Positions 1-8,226 of a DNA stretch of 64,000 bases are shown piece after piece. Within the stretch, counting starts at the first letter, position 1; each line of letters opens with the position of its first letter. Position numbers and translations under genes: made by a program. Where the stretch lies: positions 19,116-83,115 of the forward strand of contig JABDAU010000005.1 of the NCBI GenBank assembly GCA_013289045.1, given 5' to 3'. Source of the stretch: Bacteroidota bacterium. Its GTDB lineage: Bacteria; Bacteroidota; Bacteroidia; Sphingobacteriales; Sphingobacteriaceae. The notes beneath the pieces are model-generated. The model did not search any database. It saw only the letters and a program-made list of their open reading frames with translations, and had not been told where the DNA came from.

Positions 1-744
1 CTCGTCTGAGATTTCTTCAGACTCAAACATATTCTCGATCTTCGATTGCAGGATGGAGATCGGGGTCATCAGCTCGTGCGAGGCATTGGAGATAAACTCA
101 CGCTCCTTTTGAAACGTACTTTCGATGGTGCGGATCATTTTATGGATGCTGATATCAAGATATTGAAAATCTTCCGTAGAGGTTTCCACCTGTTTATAGC
201 TGCCAAAATTAGGGAACTTTTGCCCGATAAGCTTGGTTTTAATGATACGCCCCAACGGCCGGAGCACATAGTCGGAATATAACTGGTCTGCAGCTATGGT
301 CAGGATGATCATTCCCACCAAAATCACAAACGCCACACTTTGCAACGGGGCAGATCGTTCATTTACCGTATCCTGGCTGATACCGATCTCGAGCAAATAA
401 TTCTTCTTCGCCACCAAAAAATTATAGCTCAATATACGGTACTGGATGGTATCGCCCTCTATCCTGCGCGGCTCGGTTTTGATCGTATTTAGATGATCGG
501 TGATCGTATCTTCCTCAAGGTTATAATACTCCTCTTTCAAGGGCGAGTAAGCTGCATACGCATAATCCTTTACCCCGTATGTCCGGATGATTTTCAGCAA
601 TTTAGTCTTCTGCTTTTGCAGTTTATTATCGGTAAAATTCTGGTTAATGTTGCGGATGAGTACCGGCAGCAACAAAACAAACAGGGTTACAATTACCAGT
701 TTTGATATGGTATTGAACAGCGTGAGTTTTGTTTTGAGCTTCAA
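1..744 (-). CDS. Sensor histidine kinase, N-terminal part (runs off left edge)
   Basis: The ORF track misses this gene because no stop lies inside the window. Reading the minus strand from a TTG at 742-744 gives an open frame to base 1. It shows an N-terminal membrane segment (KLVIVTLFVLLLPVLI), a roughly 130-residue sensor loop, a second membrane segment (AFVILVGMIILTIAA), a HAMP-like linker and the HisKA H-box FISNASHELMTPISIL, whose His would be autophosphorylated. The ATPase domain is beyond the edge. It starts 4 bp after the stop of the response regulator, so the two form a cotranscribed two-component pair. The TTG start is an inference: no in-frame ATG exists nearby. Stimulus unknown. 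Confidence 0.88.
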   Translation of the reverse strand, partial: MKLKTKLTLFNTISKLVIVTLFVLLLPVLIRNINQNFTDNKLQKQKTKLLKIIRTYGVKDYAYAAYSPLKEEYYNLEEDTITDHLNTIKTEPRRIEGDTIQYRILSYNFLVAKKNYLLEIGISQDTVNERSAPLQSVAFVILVGMIILTIAADQLYSDYVLRPLGRIIKTKLIGQKFPNFGSYKQVETSTEDFQYLDISIHKMIRTIESTFQKEREFISNASHELMTPISILQSKIENMFESEEISDE

Positions 745-748
745 TGCG

Positions 749-1432
749 CTAAGCGTTAATTTTAACTTTATAACCTAAGCCGCGCACGGTTTCCAGCCAA
801 TCGGTTGTGGCGTAAGCGTTTAGTTTTTTGCGGATATTTTTGATGTGGGCGTCGATGTAGTTCGAGTCATAATCGTCGTTCACCACGCTTCCCCAAATAT
901 GTTCGCTTAGCTGGTTACGGGTTACCGTACGGTTTTTGTGCAGGATGAGGTAGGCCACCAGGTCGAACTCTTTTTTGGTAATGCCCGGTATGGGTTCGCT
1001 GCCGAATGATATGGTGCGTTCGGTCAGGTTCACCAAAAAATCGCCTAATTGTATCACGTTGTTCTTTAGCCCGTACTTGCGCCTGGTGATGGCCTGCATA
1101 CGACTTTGCAGCTCGAGCAATGAAAACGGTTTGGCGAGGTAATCGTCGGCGCCCATGTCGAGACCTGTGATACGGTCGTTTATTTCGGCGCGCGCGGTGA
1201 GGATGATATAAGCGGAATCGGGGTTATTCTTTTTGGCTTCTTTAAGCAGGTCGAGGCCGTCATAATCCGGCAGACCGAGGTCAATCAGGATGAAATCGTA
1301 CAGGTTTACCGCCACCTTTTCGGATGCCGAGGTACCGTCGAAACATATATCACAGATGTAGTTATAGTTGGTAAGGAAAATTTCCAGCTCACGGGCAAGC
1401 GCCTTTTCATCCTCTATAATTAAAACATTCAT
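749..1432 (-). CDS. OmpR/PhoB-family response regulator
   Basis: The 227-residue protein has the two-domain layout of the family: a receiver domain (acidic pair ED at 7-8, phospho-acceptor D51 in ILIDLGLP, T78, K100 in YLAKPF) and a C-terminal winged-helix DNA-binding domain (about 130-225, ending VRGLGYKVK). The histidine kinase follows 4 bp downstream and an outer-membrane-like gene precedes it by 7 bp, so it belongs to the 3.8-0 kb operon or its distal part. Paired inverted repeats upstream of the 2687 start are plausible binding sites for it (autoregulation, inference). The target genes cannot be read from the sequence. Confidence 0.93.
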   Translation of the reverse strand: MNVLIIEDEKALARELEIFLTNYNYICDICFDGTSASEKVAVNLYDFILIDLGLPDYDGLDLLKEAKKNNPDSAYIILTARAEINDRITGLDMGADDYLAKPFSLLELQSRMQAITRRKYGLKNNVIQLGDFLVNLTERTISFGSEPIPGITKKEFDLVAYLILHKNRTVTRNQLSEHIWGSVVNDDYDSNYIDAHIKNIRKKLNAYATTDWLETVRGLGYKVKINA

Positions 1433-1439
1433 GGGCTAG

Positions 1440-2330
1440 CTAATAAAACACGTAAAAAAACGTCAGGGAATAAAAAGATTCGTGGTGGTTTTTCAGCAAT
1501 CCCTCCACATTTACCGGTATTGAATATTTGTACGCAAACTCAAGCGTATAATGCGGCCGGTTATAGGCTATCGGTATCTTGATGCTGTAATTGAGCATAT
1601 TGAACTGGCTATTGTCCTGCGAAAACTTCGGCTCGGTAGGGTTATCGACGTAAATGTCGTCAATATCCAATCGATAAGCATGATCTGTCGCGTAACGCTG
1701 TACAAAGTTTTGCGTGCCCATAATAGCGCTTACGGTAGGGTCGAGCGTGAGGTAATCTTTATCATTAAAAACGCTGAATTTGCTTTCGAAATGCTTGGTG
1801 GCGTTTACGGTTACAAAAATGTCGTTCTCATCGCCAAAAAGATAATCGCCAATGGCATTGAACTTTAGAAATTTAAGGTCGAACGTATTTTTCCAATTGA
1901 TATCGTTTGACGATGCCGACTTGATCACCTGCGCGGCATCACGGTTAAAGAAAAAGTGCGTATAGCTGATGGTACCGGTAAAGCGCTTAGAGTAATGAAA
2001 CAGGTAACCGCCGCCAAAGTCTATCTCATCAAACAAAGGATTATAGCCCAAGATCTTCAAACCATAGGTATACAGTAAAAATCCGTTTTTGGTATTGTAG
2101 ATCACATCCGAAGAAACATAAGGATACTTTATTGGCCCGGTACGGCCAAAGAACTGCACATCGCTGCCATAGGAAACGCCCGCTGATATCGATGCCTTTT
2201 TCACAATGGTATCGGTTGTATCGGGTTTGGCCGTCAATGTGAATTCACTCGAAGGGGGGCATAGCTTCGCCGGCGCAGCATAAAGTGCGTTGCAGGTAAA
2301 TAAAGCTATCAGCAGGCAAAAATATTTCAT
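1440..2330 (-). CDS. Secreted, probably outer-membrane beta-barrel protein of unknown function
   Basis: The track starts at a TTG (2354), but the ATG eight codons later (2330) gives a clean signal peptide, MKYFCLLIALFTCNALYA, so I place the start there (296 residues). The mature part is rich in alternating aromatic and polar residues (YSKRFTGTISYTHFFF, HYTLEFAYKYSIPV) and ends in aromatic FFYVFY, as expected for a beta-barrel outer-membrane protein. I do not recognise a named family. It sits between the small Pro/Lys-rich secreted protein and the response regulator, with almost no spacing, so it is probably co-expressed with the two-component system. Confidence 0.75.
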   Translation of the reverse strand: MKYFCLLIALFTCNALYAAPAKLCPPSSEFTLTAKPDTTDTIVKKASISAGVSYGSDVQFFGRTGPIKYPYVSSDVIYNTKNGFLLYTYGLKILGYNPLFDEIDFGGGYLFHYSKRFTGTISYTHFFFNRDAAQVIKSASSNDINWKNTFDLKFLKFNAIGDYLFGDENDIFVTVNATKHFESKFSVFNDKDYLTLDPTVSAIMGTQNFVQRYATDHAYRLDIDDIYVDNPTEPKFSQDNSQFNMLNYSIKIPIAYNRPHYTLEFAYKYSIPVNVEGLLKNHHESFYSLTFFYVFY

Positions 2331-2354
2331 CAATTTACAATTGTGCGTTAACAA

Positions 2355-2687
2355 TTAGCCTCCTCCGTTCCTTCTTGGTATTTCCGGCGGTCGCTCAAGC
2401 CCTTCAGGCCTGCGCTGCCGCTTAGGTTTCGGTTTTTGCCCCGAAGCATCAACAGGCGTTTCCTCCACCTTTTCGGGTTTTGGCTGCCGCTTTGCTTTGG
2501 AAATCTCTTTTATTTTCTTCTTGTCATCGCCCTGGTGTTTTTTGGAAGTATCGGGCAGGATGGTATATAATTCGGTTGGATTGAGCTTGTACCTGCTGAA
2601 GATGCTTCGTTTTTCTTTCGCCAGTGCAAATGACAAAACGGGCATAAAAGCCAATAAAATGACAATATACGCAATCCGCTTAATCAT
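2355..2687 (-). CDS. Small secreted Pro/Lys/Arg-rich protein
   Basis: A 110-residue protein with a signal peptide (MIKRIAYIVILLAFMPVLSFALA), then a short Tyr-containing segment and a low-complexity basic and proline-rich tail (KPKPKRQRRPEGLERPPEIPRRNGGG). The tail looks disordered and periplasm-exposed. I do not recognise a family. Its stop is 24 bp before the chosen ATG of the outer-membrane-like gene, so the pair may function together, for instance as an outer-membrane protein and its periplasmic partner (inference). It is the first gene after the 184-bp gap that carries the paired inverted repeats. Confidence 0.7.
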   Translation of the reverse strand: MIKRIAYIVILLAFMPVLSFALAKEKRSIFSRYKLNPTELYTILPDTSKKHQGDDKKKIKEISKAKRQPKPEKVEETPVDASGQKPKPKRQRRPEGLERPPEIPRRNGGG

Positions 2688-2711
2688 TGAGAAGAGGAGA
2701 AGACTTAAAAT

Positions 2712-2812
2712 ATGTTAAATATAACATTGCTCAAAAATAATATAAGCATGCCGATTACTAAGTATTTATAACAAATATTAGCAGGCATGCAAAAGCACGT
2801 TAAAAATAACGT
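2712..2812. promoter_or_regulatory. Two related inverted repeats upstream of the 2.7-0 kb operon (candidate operators)
   Basis: Two perfect 6-bp inverted repeats with 4-nt centres lie 85 bp apart: atgtta-AATA-taacat (2712-2727) and acgtta-AAAA-taacgt (2797-2812). They share the core GTTA-N4-TAAC. A wider inverted repeat (gcatgcc 2746-2752, ggcatgc 2784-2790) lies between. A TAnnTTTG-like -7 box for the minus strand (TATTTTTG, 2739-2732) sits just before the proximal repeat, which would then overlap the start of transcription. Binding by the downstream OmpR-type regulator is an inference. Confidence 0.45.
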
Positions 2813-2871
2813 ACGCATGGTACTCCGCAGGAAAACTTTTGGTGAATAAGGGACAGGCTGCAAAACCCGGG

Positions 2872-3807
2872 TTATTTTATGCCTTTTGAAGCATAAACAC
2901 GGTTATGGTCGTCAATAATAACGCATGCAATCTGGTTCAGTTTGTTTACCAGGTACAGGCTGGCGTTAACCCCCATTGCTATAACCGGCGCCGTTAAAGC
3001 GCCCGAGAGCTCGGCAGTAGGGCTGATAACGCTGGCGCTCATGATACCACTAACCGGGAAACCGTTTTTAGTGTTAATAGATTGCTTTTTATTTACGGCC
3101 AGTTGTTTATCAGCATCAACAGCGGTTGAAATACTCATGTTGCTGATATCGGCATTTGCATATGGATGATTTTGCTGTAGCGGATCGGCAGTGGCGATGG
3201 TCCACGGCTCATGGTTGGGCTGCAAACCCCAGGTAAGCAAGCTGCCATCCGCATTGATAACGCCGCTGCTAACGCCTGCCAGCTGCAATGCATATTTCGC
3301 CCTGTCGGTAGCGTAGCCTTTGCTTAACGAAGCAAGACTGATACGCATATTTTTGTCCTTCAGGAAAACCGTAACGTTTACCTCATCGAGGATAACGTTT
3401 TTATAGTTGTTATGGGTCGAGCGGCTTTCGGTGCTTTTATCGGCAACGTAAGTGATGTCGAAAGTGCCATGCATCAGTTCAGATATCTGCAAAGCACGGT
3501 CGATGAGTCTGAAGATCTCGGCATCAACCTTTACCGGTTTAATGCCTGCATTGCGGTTTATTTCGTTTACCTGGCTGTTGTCGGTAAGGCCGCTTAACAG
3601 GCGCTCTACCCTGTTTATTTCGGCTATGGCGGCGTTGATCTGTTCCCCGGCACGCACGGCATCATCGGCAACAACACTTATCTCAAACTGGGTACCCATC
3701 AGCCACGCATCATGTCCGAAGATGTTCGAATCGCTTTTTAAATTTTTAACAGCCAGCATAGTATTCCGAATTAAATTTTCTATAAACTGCTTATCATACG
3801 GGCACAT
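2872..3807 (-). CDS. ApbE-like (FAD:protein FMN transferase family), probably catalytically altered
   Basis: ApbE proteins attach FMN from FAD to a threonine of target proteins. The 311-residue protein keeps the ApbE fold signature (MGTQFEISVVA, RVERLLSGLTDNSQVNEINRNAG, SLASLSKGYATDRA). Key positions have changed: the usual NAGGD is NADGS, the usual H-x-DP-x-TG is SINTKNG, and the metal-binding ADALATA-like segment reads SGALTAP, so the expected Asp and Thr ligands are missing. No signal peptide or lipobox is visible, unlike most exported ApbE. It is the first gene of the minus-strand cluster, 184 bp ahead of the small secreted protein. It may be a non-catalytic paralogue or have another activity. 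Confidence 0.8.
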   Translation of the reverse strand: MCPYDKQFIENLIRNTMLAVKNLKSDSNIFGHDAWLMGTQFEISVVADDAVRAGEQINAAIAEINRVERLLSGLTDNSQVNEINRNAGIKPVKVDAEIFRLIDRALQISELMHGTFDITYVADKSTESRSTHNNYKNVILDEVNVTVFLKDKNMRISLASLSKGYATDRAKYALQLAGVSSGVINADGSLLTWGLQPNHEPWTIATADPLQQNHPYANADISNMSISTAVDADKQLAVNKKQSINTKNGFPVSGIMSASVISPTAELSGALTAPVIAMGVNASLYLVNKLNQIACVIIDDHNRVYASKGIK

Positions 3808-4017
3808 TTGTTGCCAATGTGATATTCGAAAGTAGCCGGGCTTTATGAAATTGAGATGAAAACCAACAAGTTGATGAAATAATTAGGAAAATTTACAATT
3901 GGAGGAGGATGGGAGGTAAAAGGTGAAAGGTGAAAGTGGCAGGATTTAGTATTCCGTCCGTCCGCTATCAGTGCGGACACTTGCGAACATGTACCGGACA
4001 GAAATATATTACGCCCC

Positions 4018-4072
4018 GCTGTCTGTGTCCTCACAGACAGCTTACTGTGTTGTCTGTGGGGACACAGACAAC
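4018..4072. repeat. Pair of inverted REP-like hairpins (BIME-like)
   Basis: Two adjacent 10-bp-stem hairpins: gctgtctgtg-TCCT-cacagacagc (4018-4041) and gttgtctgtg-GGGA-cacagacaac (4049-4072). The second is essentially the first in reverse orientation, since its loop reads TCCC on the other strand. This is the layout of bacterial interspersed mosaic elements. They lie in the 390-bp gap between apbE-like and prfA that has no credible ORF. An arm of purine words (aggtgaaa, 3914-3937) and its rough complement (4169-4193) bracket the region. A RAYT transposase at 61.1 kb could in principle act on such hairpins (inference). Confidence 0.7.
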
Positions 4073-4097
4073 GGGTATTATGAGTGCTTTTATAGCA

Positions 4098-4128
4098 AAC
4101 TTACGAAGTCTCAAAGACTTCGTAAGTT
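4098..4128. repeat. Perfect 13-bp hairpin
   Basis: aacttacgaagtc (4098-4110), loop tcaaa, then its exact reverse complement (4116-4128). It lies 70 bp beyond the end of prfA without a clear T-tract, so it reads more like an interspersed palindromic repeat than a terminator. Confidence 0.6.
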
Positions 4129-4197
4129 AATAGCATGTCTTATAAATGTATGTGAAGGTATATTTCAAAACCTTTTATCTTTAACCTTTAACCCTAC

Positions 4198-5271
4198 TTA
4201 AGCTACAGTGCCTTCTTTTAGCTTCTCAGCATTCTCGGCGAATTGCAGGGCTTCCATTATCTCGAGGATATCGCCGTTCATTACGCCCGGGAGGTTGTAG
4301 ATGGTGAGGCCGATGCGGTGCTCGGTTAAACGTCCCTGCGGATAGTTGTAGGTACGTACTTTTGCTGAGCGGTCGCCGGTTGATACCATGGTTTTGCGCT
4401 TTTTGGAGGTTTCTTCCAAATGCTTTTGCAGCTCCATTTCGTAAACCCTTGAGCGTAGTACCTGAAGGGCCTTATCGTAGTTCTTTAGCTGCGATTTCTG
4501 ATCCTGGCATTGTGCTACTATGCCTGTTGGGATGTGGGTAAGCCTAACGGCCGAGTAGGTGGTATTTACCGATTGCCCGCCTGGTCCTGAAGCACAGAAT
4601 AAGTCCTTGCGGATATCGCTTACCTGCAGATCTATATCAAACTCATCTACCTCAGGCAATACTACCACGGTAGCTGCCGATGTATGTACACGACCCTGGG
4701 TTTCAGTATCCGGCACACGCTGTACACGGTGCACGCCCGATTCATATTTCAGGGTGCCGTAAGCATCTTCGGCCAATACGTTAAACACAATTTCCTTGTA
4801 ACCGCCTGATGTACCTTCGGTATAATCGACCAATTCGGTACGCCAGCCGCGTTTTTCACAGAAGCGCATGTACATCCGGTAAAGGTCGCCGGCAAATAAT
4901 GCAGCTTCGTCGCCGCCTGTGCCGCCACGGATCTCTATTATGGCATTCTTGGTATCTTCAGGGTCTTTCGGGATCAGCATTACGCGGATCTCTTCTTCCT
5001 TTACATCGCGCTGCTCCAGCAATTCATCCAGTTCCATTTTAGCCATTTCACGGAATTCTTCGTCCTTTTCGGTAGCTAAAATTTCCTTGTTGCTGTCGAT
5101 ATTGCTCAGGATGTTGCGGTAGATCTTATACTCCTCAACAATCTTGGCCAAATCCTTATATTCTTTGTTCAATTGGGCAAAGCGTTTCATATCAGCCATG
5201 GCGTCAGGGCTGCTCAACTCGTTTTCAACGTCTTTCCAGCGTTGATATATCGCTTCTAATTTATCTAACAT
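4198..5271 (-). CDS. prfA: Peptide chain release factor 1
   Basis: Class I release factor that recognises UAG and UAA and triggers peptidyl-tRNA hydrolysis. The track begins 11 codons too early; [12 protein letters not shown] (start 5271, 357 residues) matches the normal N-terminus and length. Visible are the RF1 stop-codon recognition segment [18 protein letters not shown] (P-x-T type) and the catalytic loop [10 protein letters not shown]. The methylatable Gln is in GGQ. It is read away from the VOC gene, with which it shares a 164-bp divergent promoter region. The partner release factor prfB is also in this window at 29 kb. Confidence 0.97.
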   Translation of the reverse strand: MLDKLEAIYQRWKDVENELSSPDAMADMKRFAQLNKEYKDLAKIVEEYKIYRNILSNIDSNKEILATEKDEEFREMAKMELDELLEQRDVKEEEIRVMLIPKDPEDTKNAIIEIRGGTGGDEAALFAGDLYRMYMRFCEKRGWRTELVDYTEGTSGGYKEIVFNVLAEDAYGTLKYESGVHRVQRVPDTETQGRVHTSAATVVVLPEVDEFDIDLQVSDIRKDLFCASGPGGQSVNTTYSAVRLTHIPTGIVAQCQDQKSQLKNYDKALQVLRSRVYEMELQKHLEETSKKRKTMVSTGDRSAKVRTYNYPQGRLTEHRIGLTIYNLPGVMNGDILEIMEALQFAENAEKLKEGTVA

Positions 5272-5435
5272 AATCTTATCGGAAGTATCCGGAAAGCCCT
5301 TCACAGGCCATCCAAAAAGTGTACAAAAGTACGAAATTCCGGGTAGTTTTTAATTCATTGCATTGTAAATTGATATTCCGCATGTTAACATCAATACCGG
5401 AGTTAAAAGGTAAGTGTTTATCATTAAATTGCAGC

Positions 5436-5810
5436 ATGAAAATAACATTCATCCACCACATTGTCCTGATCGTAAAAAATATAGCCGAAACCGAAAAGTA
5501 TTATACCGGCTTTTTAGGTCAGCCTGCCATACAGAATGAAGGTATGCTGATCTATACTATTGGGGAAACCAAGGTTTTCTTTGTGTTGCCTAAAGGCGAA
5601 TATGAGGTAAAAGATAAAGACAAAGGCGGACTTAACCATATTGCCTTTGGCGTTCACTCACTTGATGAGCTTAAACATTTTGAAGGCTTGCTTACACAGG
5701 CATCCATCCGCCACAGCGGGATAAAAACGGGCAAGCAGGGTGGTACAGAATATATCTGGATGGATGACCCTGATAATATCAGGATCGAAATATACTATAG
5801 CCCTTCATAA
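5436..5810 (+). CDS. VOC (glyoxalase/bleomycin-resistance fold) family protein
   Basis: The long ORF starts upstream, but MKITFIHHIVLIVKN at 5436 is the natural start, giving 124 residues and one VOC module. Metal-ligand candidates are present: His in FIHHIVLIV, His in GGLNHIAFGVHS and Glu in DNIRIEIYY. The last segment (YIWMDDPDNIRIEIYY) is typical of dioxygenase-like VOC proteins. Substrate cannot be inferred; glyoxalase, dioxygenase or a resistance role are all possible. It converges on the LpxH-like gene with an 8-bp gap. Confidence 0.85.
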   Translation: MKITFIHHIVLIVKNIAETEKYYTGFLGQPAIQNEGMLIYTIGETKVFFVLPKGEYEVKDKDKGGLNHIAFGVHSLDELKHFEGLLTQASIRHSGIKTGKQGGTEYIWMDDPDNIRIEIYYSPS

Positions 5811-5818
5811 CAGGTGGG

Positions 5819-6574
5819 CTAATCTTTTTGCTCAAAATATTTCAGGTGCACATCCTGCCCGTCGAACTCGGCGTATGAGCAATGGTTTATCCACTCACCC
5901 AGGTTAATGTAGCGGCTGTTTGTCCCAACAGGTAAATCCAGCGGTAAATGTCGGTGACCGAAGATCATGTAATCGTAATGCGTGGTTTTGAGCACTTCGT
6001 TGCAATAGGTAACCAGCCATTCCTGCTCGCCCGGCTTGCCTTCTTCGCGCTTGCTGTTAATGGAGCGGCTTCTGCCCGACCAATAATTGGCTATGCCGAT
6101 ACCTAAGTTTGGGTGGATCCTTGCAAATAGCCATTGGCAAAGCTTACTGCGGAAGATGTTTTTCAGCACCTTGTACATATTGTCGCCCGGGCCTAAGCCG
6201 TCGCCGTGGTGGAGGAAGAATTTCTTGCCGCTGCGTTCTATCACCAGTTCGTTGGAGATCACCGAGGCGTTCAACTCCTTTTCAAAGTAGTTGAACATCC
6301 ACATATCGTGGTTGCCTTTAAAGAAATAGATCTTTACCCCGGCATCACTCAACTCGGCCAGTTTGCCCAGCAGGCGGATGTAGCCGCGCGGCACTACGGT
6401 AGCATACTCGAACCAGAAATCGAACAGGTCGCCCATCAGGAAAACTTCGGCGGCATCGGTCTTGATCATGTCCAGCCAGCGCACCAGTTTTGCTTCGCGG
6501 TTGCGGGTAATGGCATAGCCGCCTGCGCCAAGGTGTACGTCTGAAGCAAAATAGAGTTTGTTGCGGATTGGCAT
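5819..6574 (-). CDS. lpxH: UDP-2,3-diacylglucosamine pyrophosphatase-like metallophosphoesterase
   Basis: LpxH removes UMP from UDP-2,3-diacylglucosamine to give lipid X in lipid A synthesis, at the inner face of the inner membrane. The 251-residue protein shows the calcineurin-like motifs in order: ASDVHLG, GDLFDFW, GNHDMW, HHGDG and FGHRHLP, which supply the dinuclear metal site. Length and the FDFWFEY segment fit the LpxH group better than generic phosphoesterases. The frameshifted membrane-protein gene lies 47 bp upstream in the same direction. The lpxH symbol is by motif pattern only. Confidence 0.85.
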   Translation of the reverse strand: MPIRNKLYFASDVHLGAGGYAITRNREAKLVRWLDMIKTDAAEVFLMGDLFDFWFEYATVVPRGYIRLLGKLAELSDAGVKIYFFKGNHDMWMFNYFEKELNASVISNELVIERSGKKFFLHHGDGLGPGDNMYKVLKNIFRSKLCQWLFARIHPNLGIGIANYWSGRSRSINSKREEGKPGEQEWLVTYCNEVLKTTHYDYMIFGHRHLPLDLPVGTNSRYINLGEWINHCSYAEFDGQDVHLKYFEQKD

Positions 6575-6621
6575 CGGGTAAAAATACGCTTTAAGGCTGA
6601 AAGGTTAAAATCTGCCGCAAG

Positions 6622-7067
6622 TCAGAAGCTCATACCGTAACTCTGCATCGCAAATAGTATAAACACGGTGACGGCCAATGGCCAAAGGATACTGCGCGGG
6701 TAATAGTCCTTTTCGGGAAGCTCTTTTTATAGAAATAGAATGCCAGCGCCAGTCCGCCGAGGATTTGCAGCGCCTTGAATATGCCAAGGTACAACAAGTC
6801 GTTTAGCGAAAGCACATTGGCGGTGAGTTTGTAATTATTGGTGAACCAGTATTCGCCATAGGTTTCAACGCCTTCAAAAGCCAGCAGGAAGATAACCACC
6901 GGCGCAATGGCTTTTTTATAACCGGCCACCCACAGGTTAATGATGAGCAATATACCGCCGATAAGCGGATCGGCCAGTATGGAGAACCATAACACAGCAT
7001 TGCGCGAGTAGATCTCTACAAAATCGCCGTTATGTTGGTCAAGGTTATCGTTATCATCAAATTCCAT
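6622..7067 (-). pseudogene. Small multi-span membrane protein with a probable frameshift near its 3' end
   Basis: The track gives 145 residues (6630-7067) with three hydrophobic segments (VLWFSILADPLIGGILLIINLWV, AIAPVVIFLLAFEGV, LYLGIFKALQILGGLALAFYFY). After YKKSFP the frame turns into an unlikely Arg/Cys-rich tail. In the neighbouring frame the same DNA reads EKDYYPRSILWPLAVTVFILFAMQSYGMSF, a fourth membrane segment ending at 6622-6624. One missing base around 6710-6716 (in ttcccgaaaagg) would explain it. It could be a real mutation or a sequencing error; family unknown. It lies upstream of the LpxH-like gene in the same direction. Confidence 0.65.
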
Positions 7068-7179
7068 GCGGCAAATATACGTTTCAACCCGGTTTTAGTG
7101 GGTTGCGGTAAGTAAAATATCTGTGTATTAGCAAGAAATAAAAAGAGCCCGGGATGTGCGATTCCTTCCCTCTGCCCTT

Positions 7180-7214
7180 CTGGTTTAAGAGTTAGCGCAG
7201 CGCTCTTAAACCAG
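7180..7214. repeat. 12-bp palindromic hairpin
   Basis: ctggtttaagag (7180-7191) and its exact complement ctcttaaaccag (7203-7214) enclose an 11-nt loop that can itself pair (agcgc/gcgct). No T-tract follows, so an interspersed palindrome is more likely than a terminator. It lies in the 338-bp gap between divergent genes; I see nothing else there. Confidence 0.5.
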
Positions 7215-7405
7215 TAATGTTTGTGAAATTGAAAGCTTCTGCACAACATTCCTCTCACATTTCAACCAAATTCAATTTTATTTTCGTTGGTAACTTTAAT
7301 GTCATATTAATAACACATTTTCACAAAAAATACGTTTTTATTACTCACCCCTATAAAAATTCAATGCGCGCACAACCGTTCCGTAGCCCGAGGCGTTCTT
7401 ATTAT

Positions 7406-8020
7406 ATGAAGAGCCTGTTATTCGCATTTGCCGCCCTGTTTATACTTAGCACCACTGCAAACGCCCAGCAAGCCTGGGAGCTGCGCCGCGACGAGGATGG
7501 CATAAAAATATATTCGCGCCGCGTTAGCGGCAGCAAAACCATCGAGCTGCGCCTGCTTACCCAATACAACGCCACCTCGCAGCAGCTCATCAATACGCTG
7601 CTTGATATCAGCAACTATTCCAACTGGATCTACGGCAACAGGAAAGCCGGCGTCATAAAAAAAGTAAGCGACCACGACATCATTTACTTTACCGAAGCGC
7701 ACCTGCCATGGCCCATTGCCGACCGCGACCTGGTAACCGAGCTCATCATTAACCAGGCCACGCAAACCGCGCCGCTCACCATACAAGCCAAAAGCGTACA
7801 AGGCATATTGCCGCCCAAACCCCATTTCATCCGCGTGCCCTACTCCATGGCCACCTGGCACGTAATGCCCGATGGCGCCAACAAAATAAACGTCGACTAC
7901 ACCTTCGCCATCGACCCGGGCGGCAGCATCCCCAACTGGCTCGTCAACATGACCATCGCCAGCGGCCCGTATAAATCGTTTGTGAAGTTGAGGGACATAT
8001 TGAAGACGGCGAAAGGGTGA
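7406..8020 (+). CDS. Secreted START-like lipid-binding domain protein
   Basis: The track starts 63 codons too early; MKSLLFAFAALFILSTTANAQQA at 7406 is a clear signal peptide, giving 204 residues. The mature part follows the START/SRPBCC pattern of bacterial secreted members: WELRRDEDGIKIYSRRVSGSKTIELR, then YSNWIYGNRKAGVIKK, YFTEAHLPWPIADRDLV, and a final amphipathic helix (PNWLVNMTIASGPYKSFVKLRDIL). START domains bind lipids or other hydrophobic ligands; the ligand here is unknown. It is a single-gene unit followed by the accessory island. Confidence 0.85.
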   Translation: MKSLLFAFAALFILSTTANAQQAWELRRDEDGIKIYSRRVSGSKTIELRLLTQYNATSQQLINTLLDISNYSNWIYGNRKAGVIKKVSDHDIIYFTEAHLPWPIADRDLVTELIINQATQTAPLTIQAKSVQGILPPKPHFIRVPYSMATWHVMPDGANKINVDYTFAIDPGGSIPNWLVNMTIASGPYKSFVKLRDILKTAKG

Positions 8021-8060
8021 GGGGGCAGTTTATCAAACTTTACAACTAATCTCTAATCAT

Positions 8061-8168
8061 GGGCGTTGCCACAGCCTGCGCTGAGGCCCTCGAAGCGGCC
8101 CGCGCTATCCGTTCATACTGCACGAGGCCTTAGCCGCGAGGCCGGTATCCACTACTATCGCTAACGCG
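8061..8168 (+). repeat. GGGCGTTGCC interspersed element, copy A (longest)
   Basis: It begins gggcgttgcc and ends gctaacgcggg, with conserved internal blocks tatccgttcatactgcac, gaggcctta and ggccggtatcc. Copies B (12675-12758) and C (20468-20549) on the other strand share the blocks in the same order, and a short version D sits at 47278-47312. Copy A has about 25 extra bases near its 5' end. It lies at the edge of the accessory island. Confidence 0.8.
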
Positions 8169-8177
8169 GGCTGAAGA

Positions 8178-8226
8178 AGTGTTCGTTCGGTACCTGACCG
8201 AACACTTCCGAACAGTGCCGAACACT
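8178..8226. repeat. GTTCG palindromic cluster 1
   Basis: aagtgttcgttcggtacc is followed by tgaccgaacactt and then two further ccgaacA units, forming overlapping inverted repeats. The cluster touches the stop codon of the 8225-8659 gene. The same words recur only at 9840, 11211 and 12371 in this window, all around the accessory module. Confidence 0.75.

Noticed and set aside
3930-4201. Overlapping plus-strand ORFs in the 3.8-4.2 kb gap
   Set aside because: They run through hairpin repeats and have Cys-rich random composition; the region is repeat DNA.
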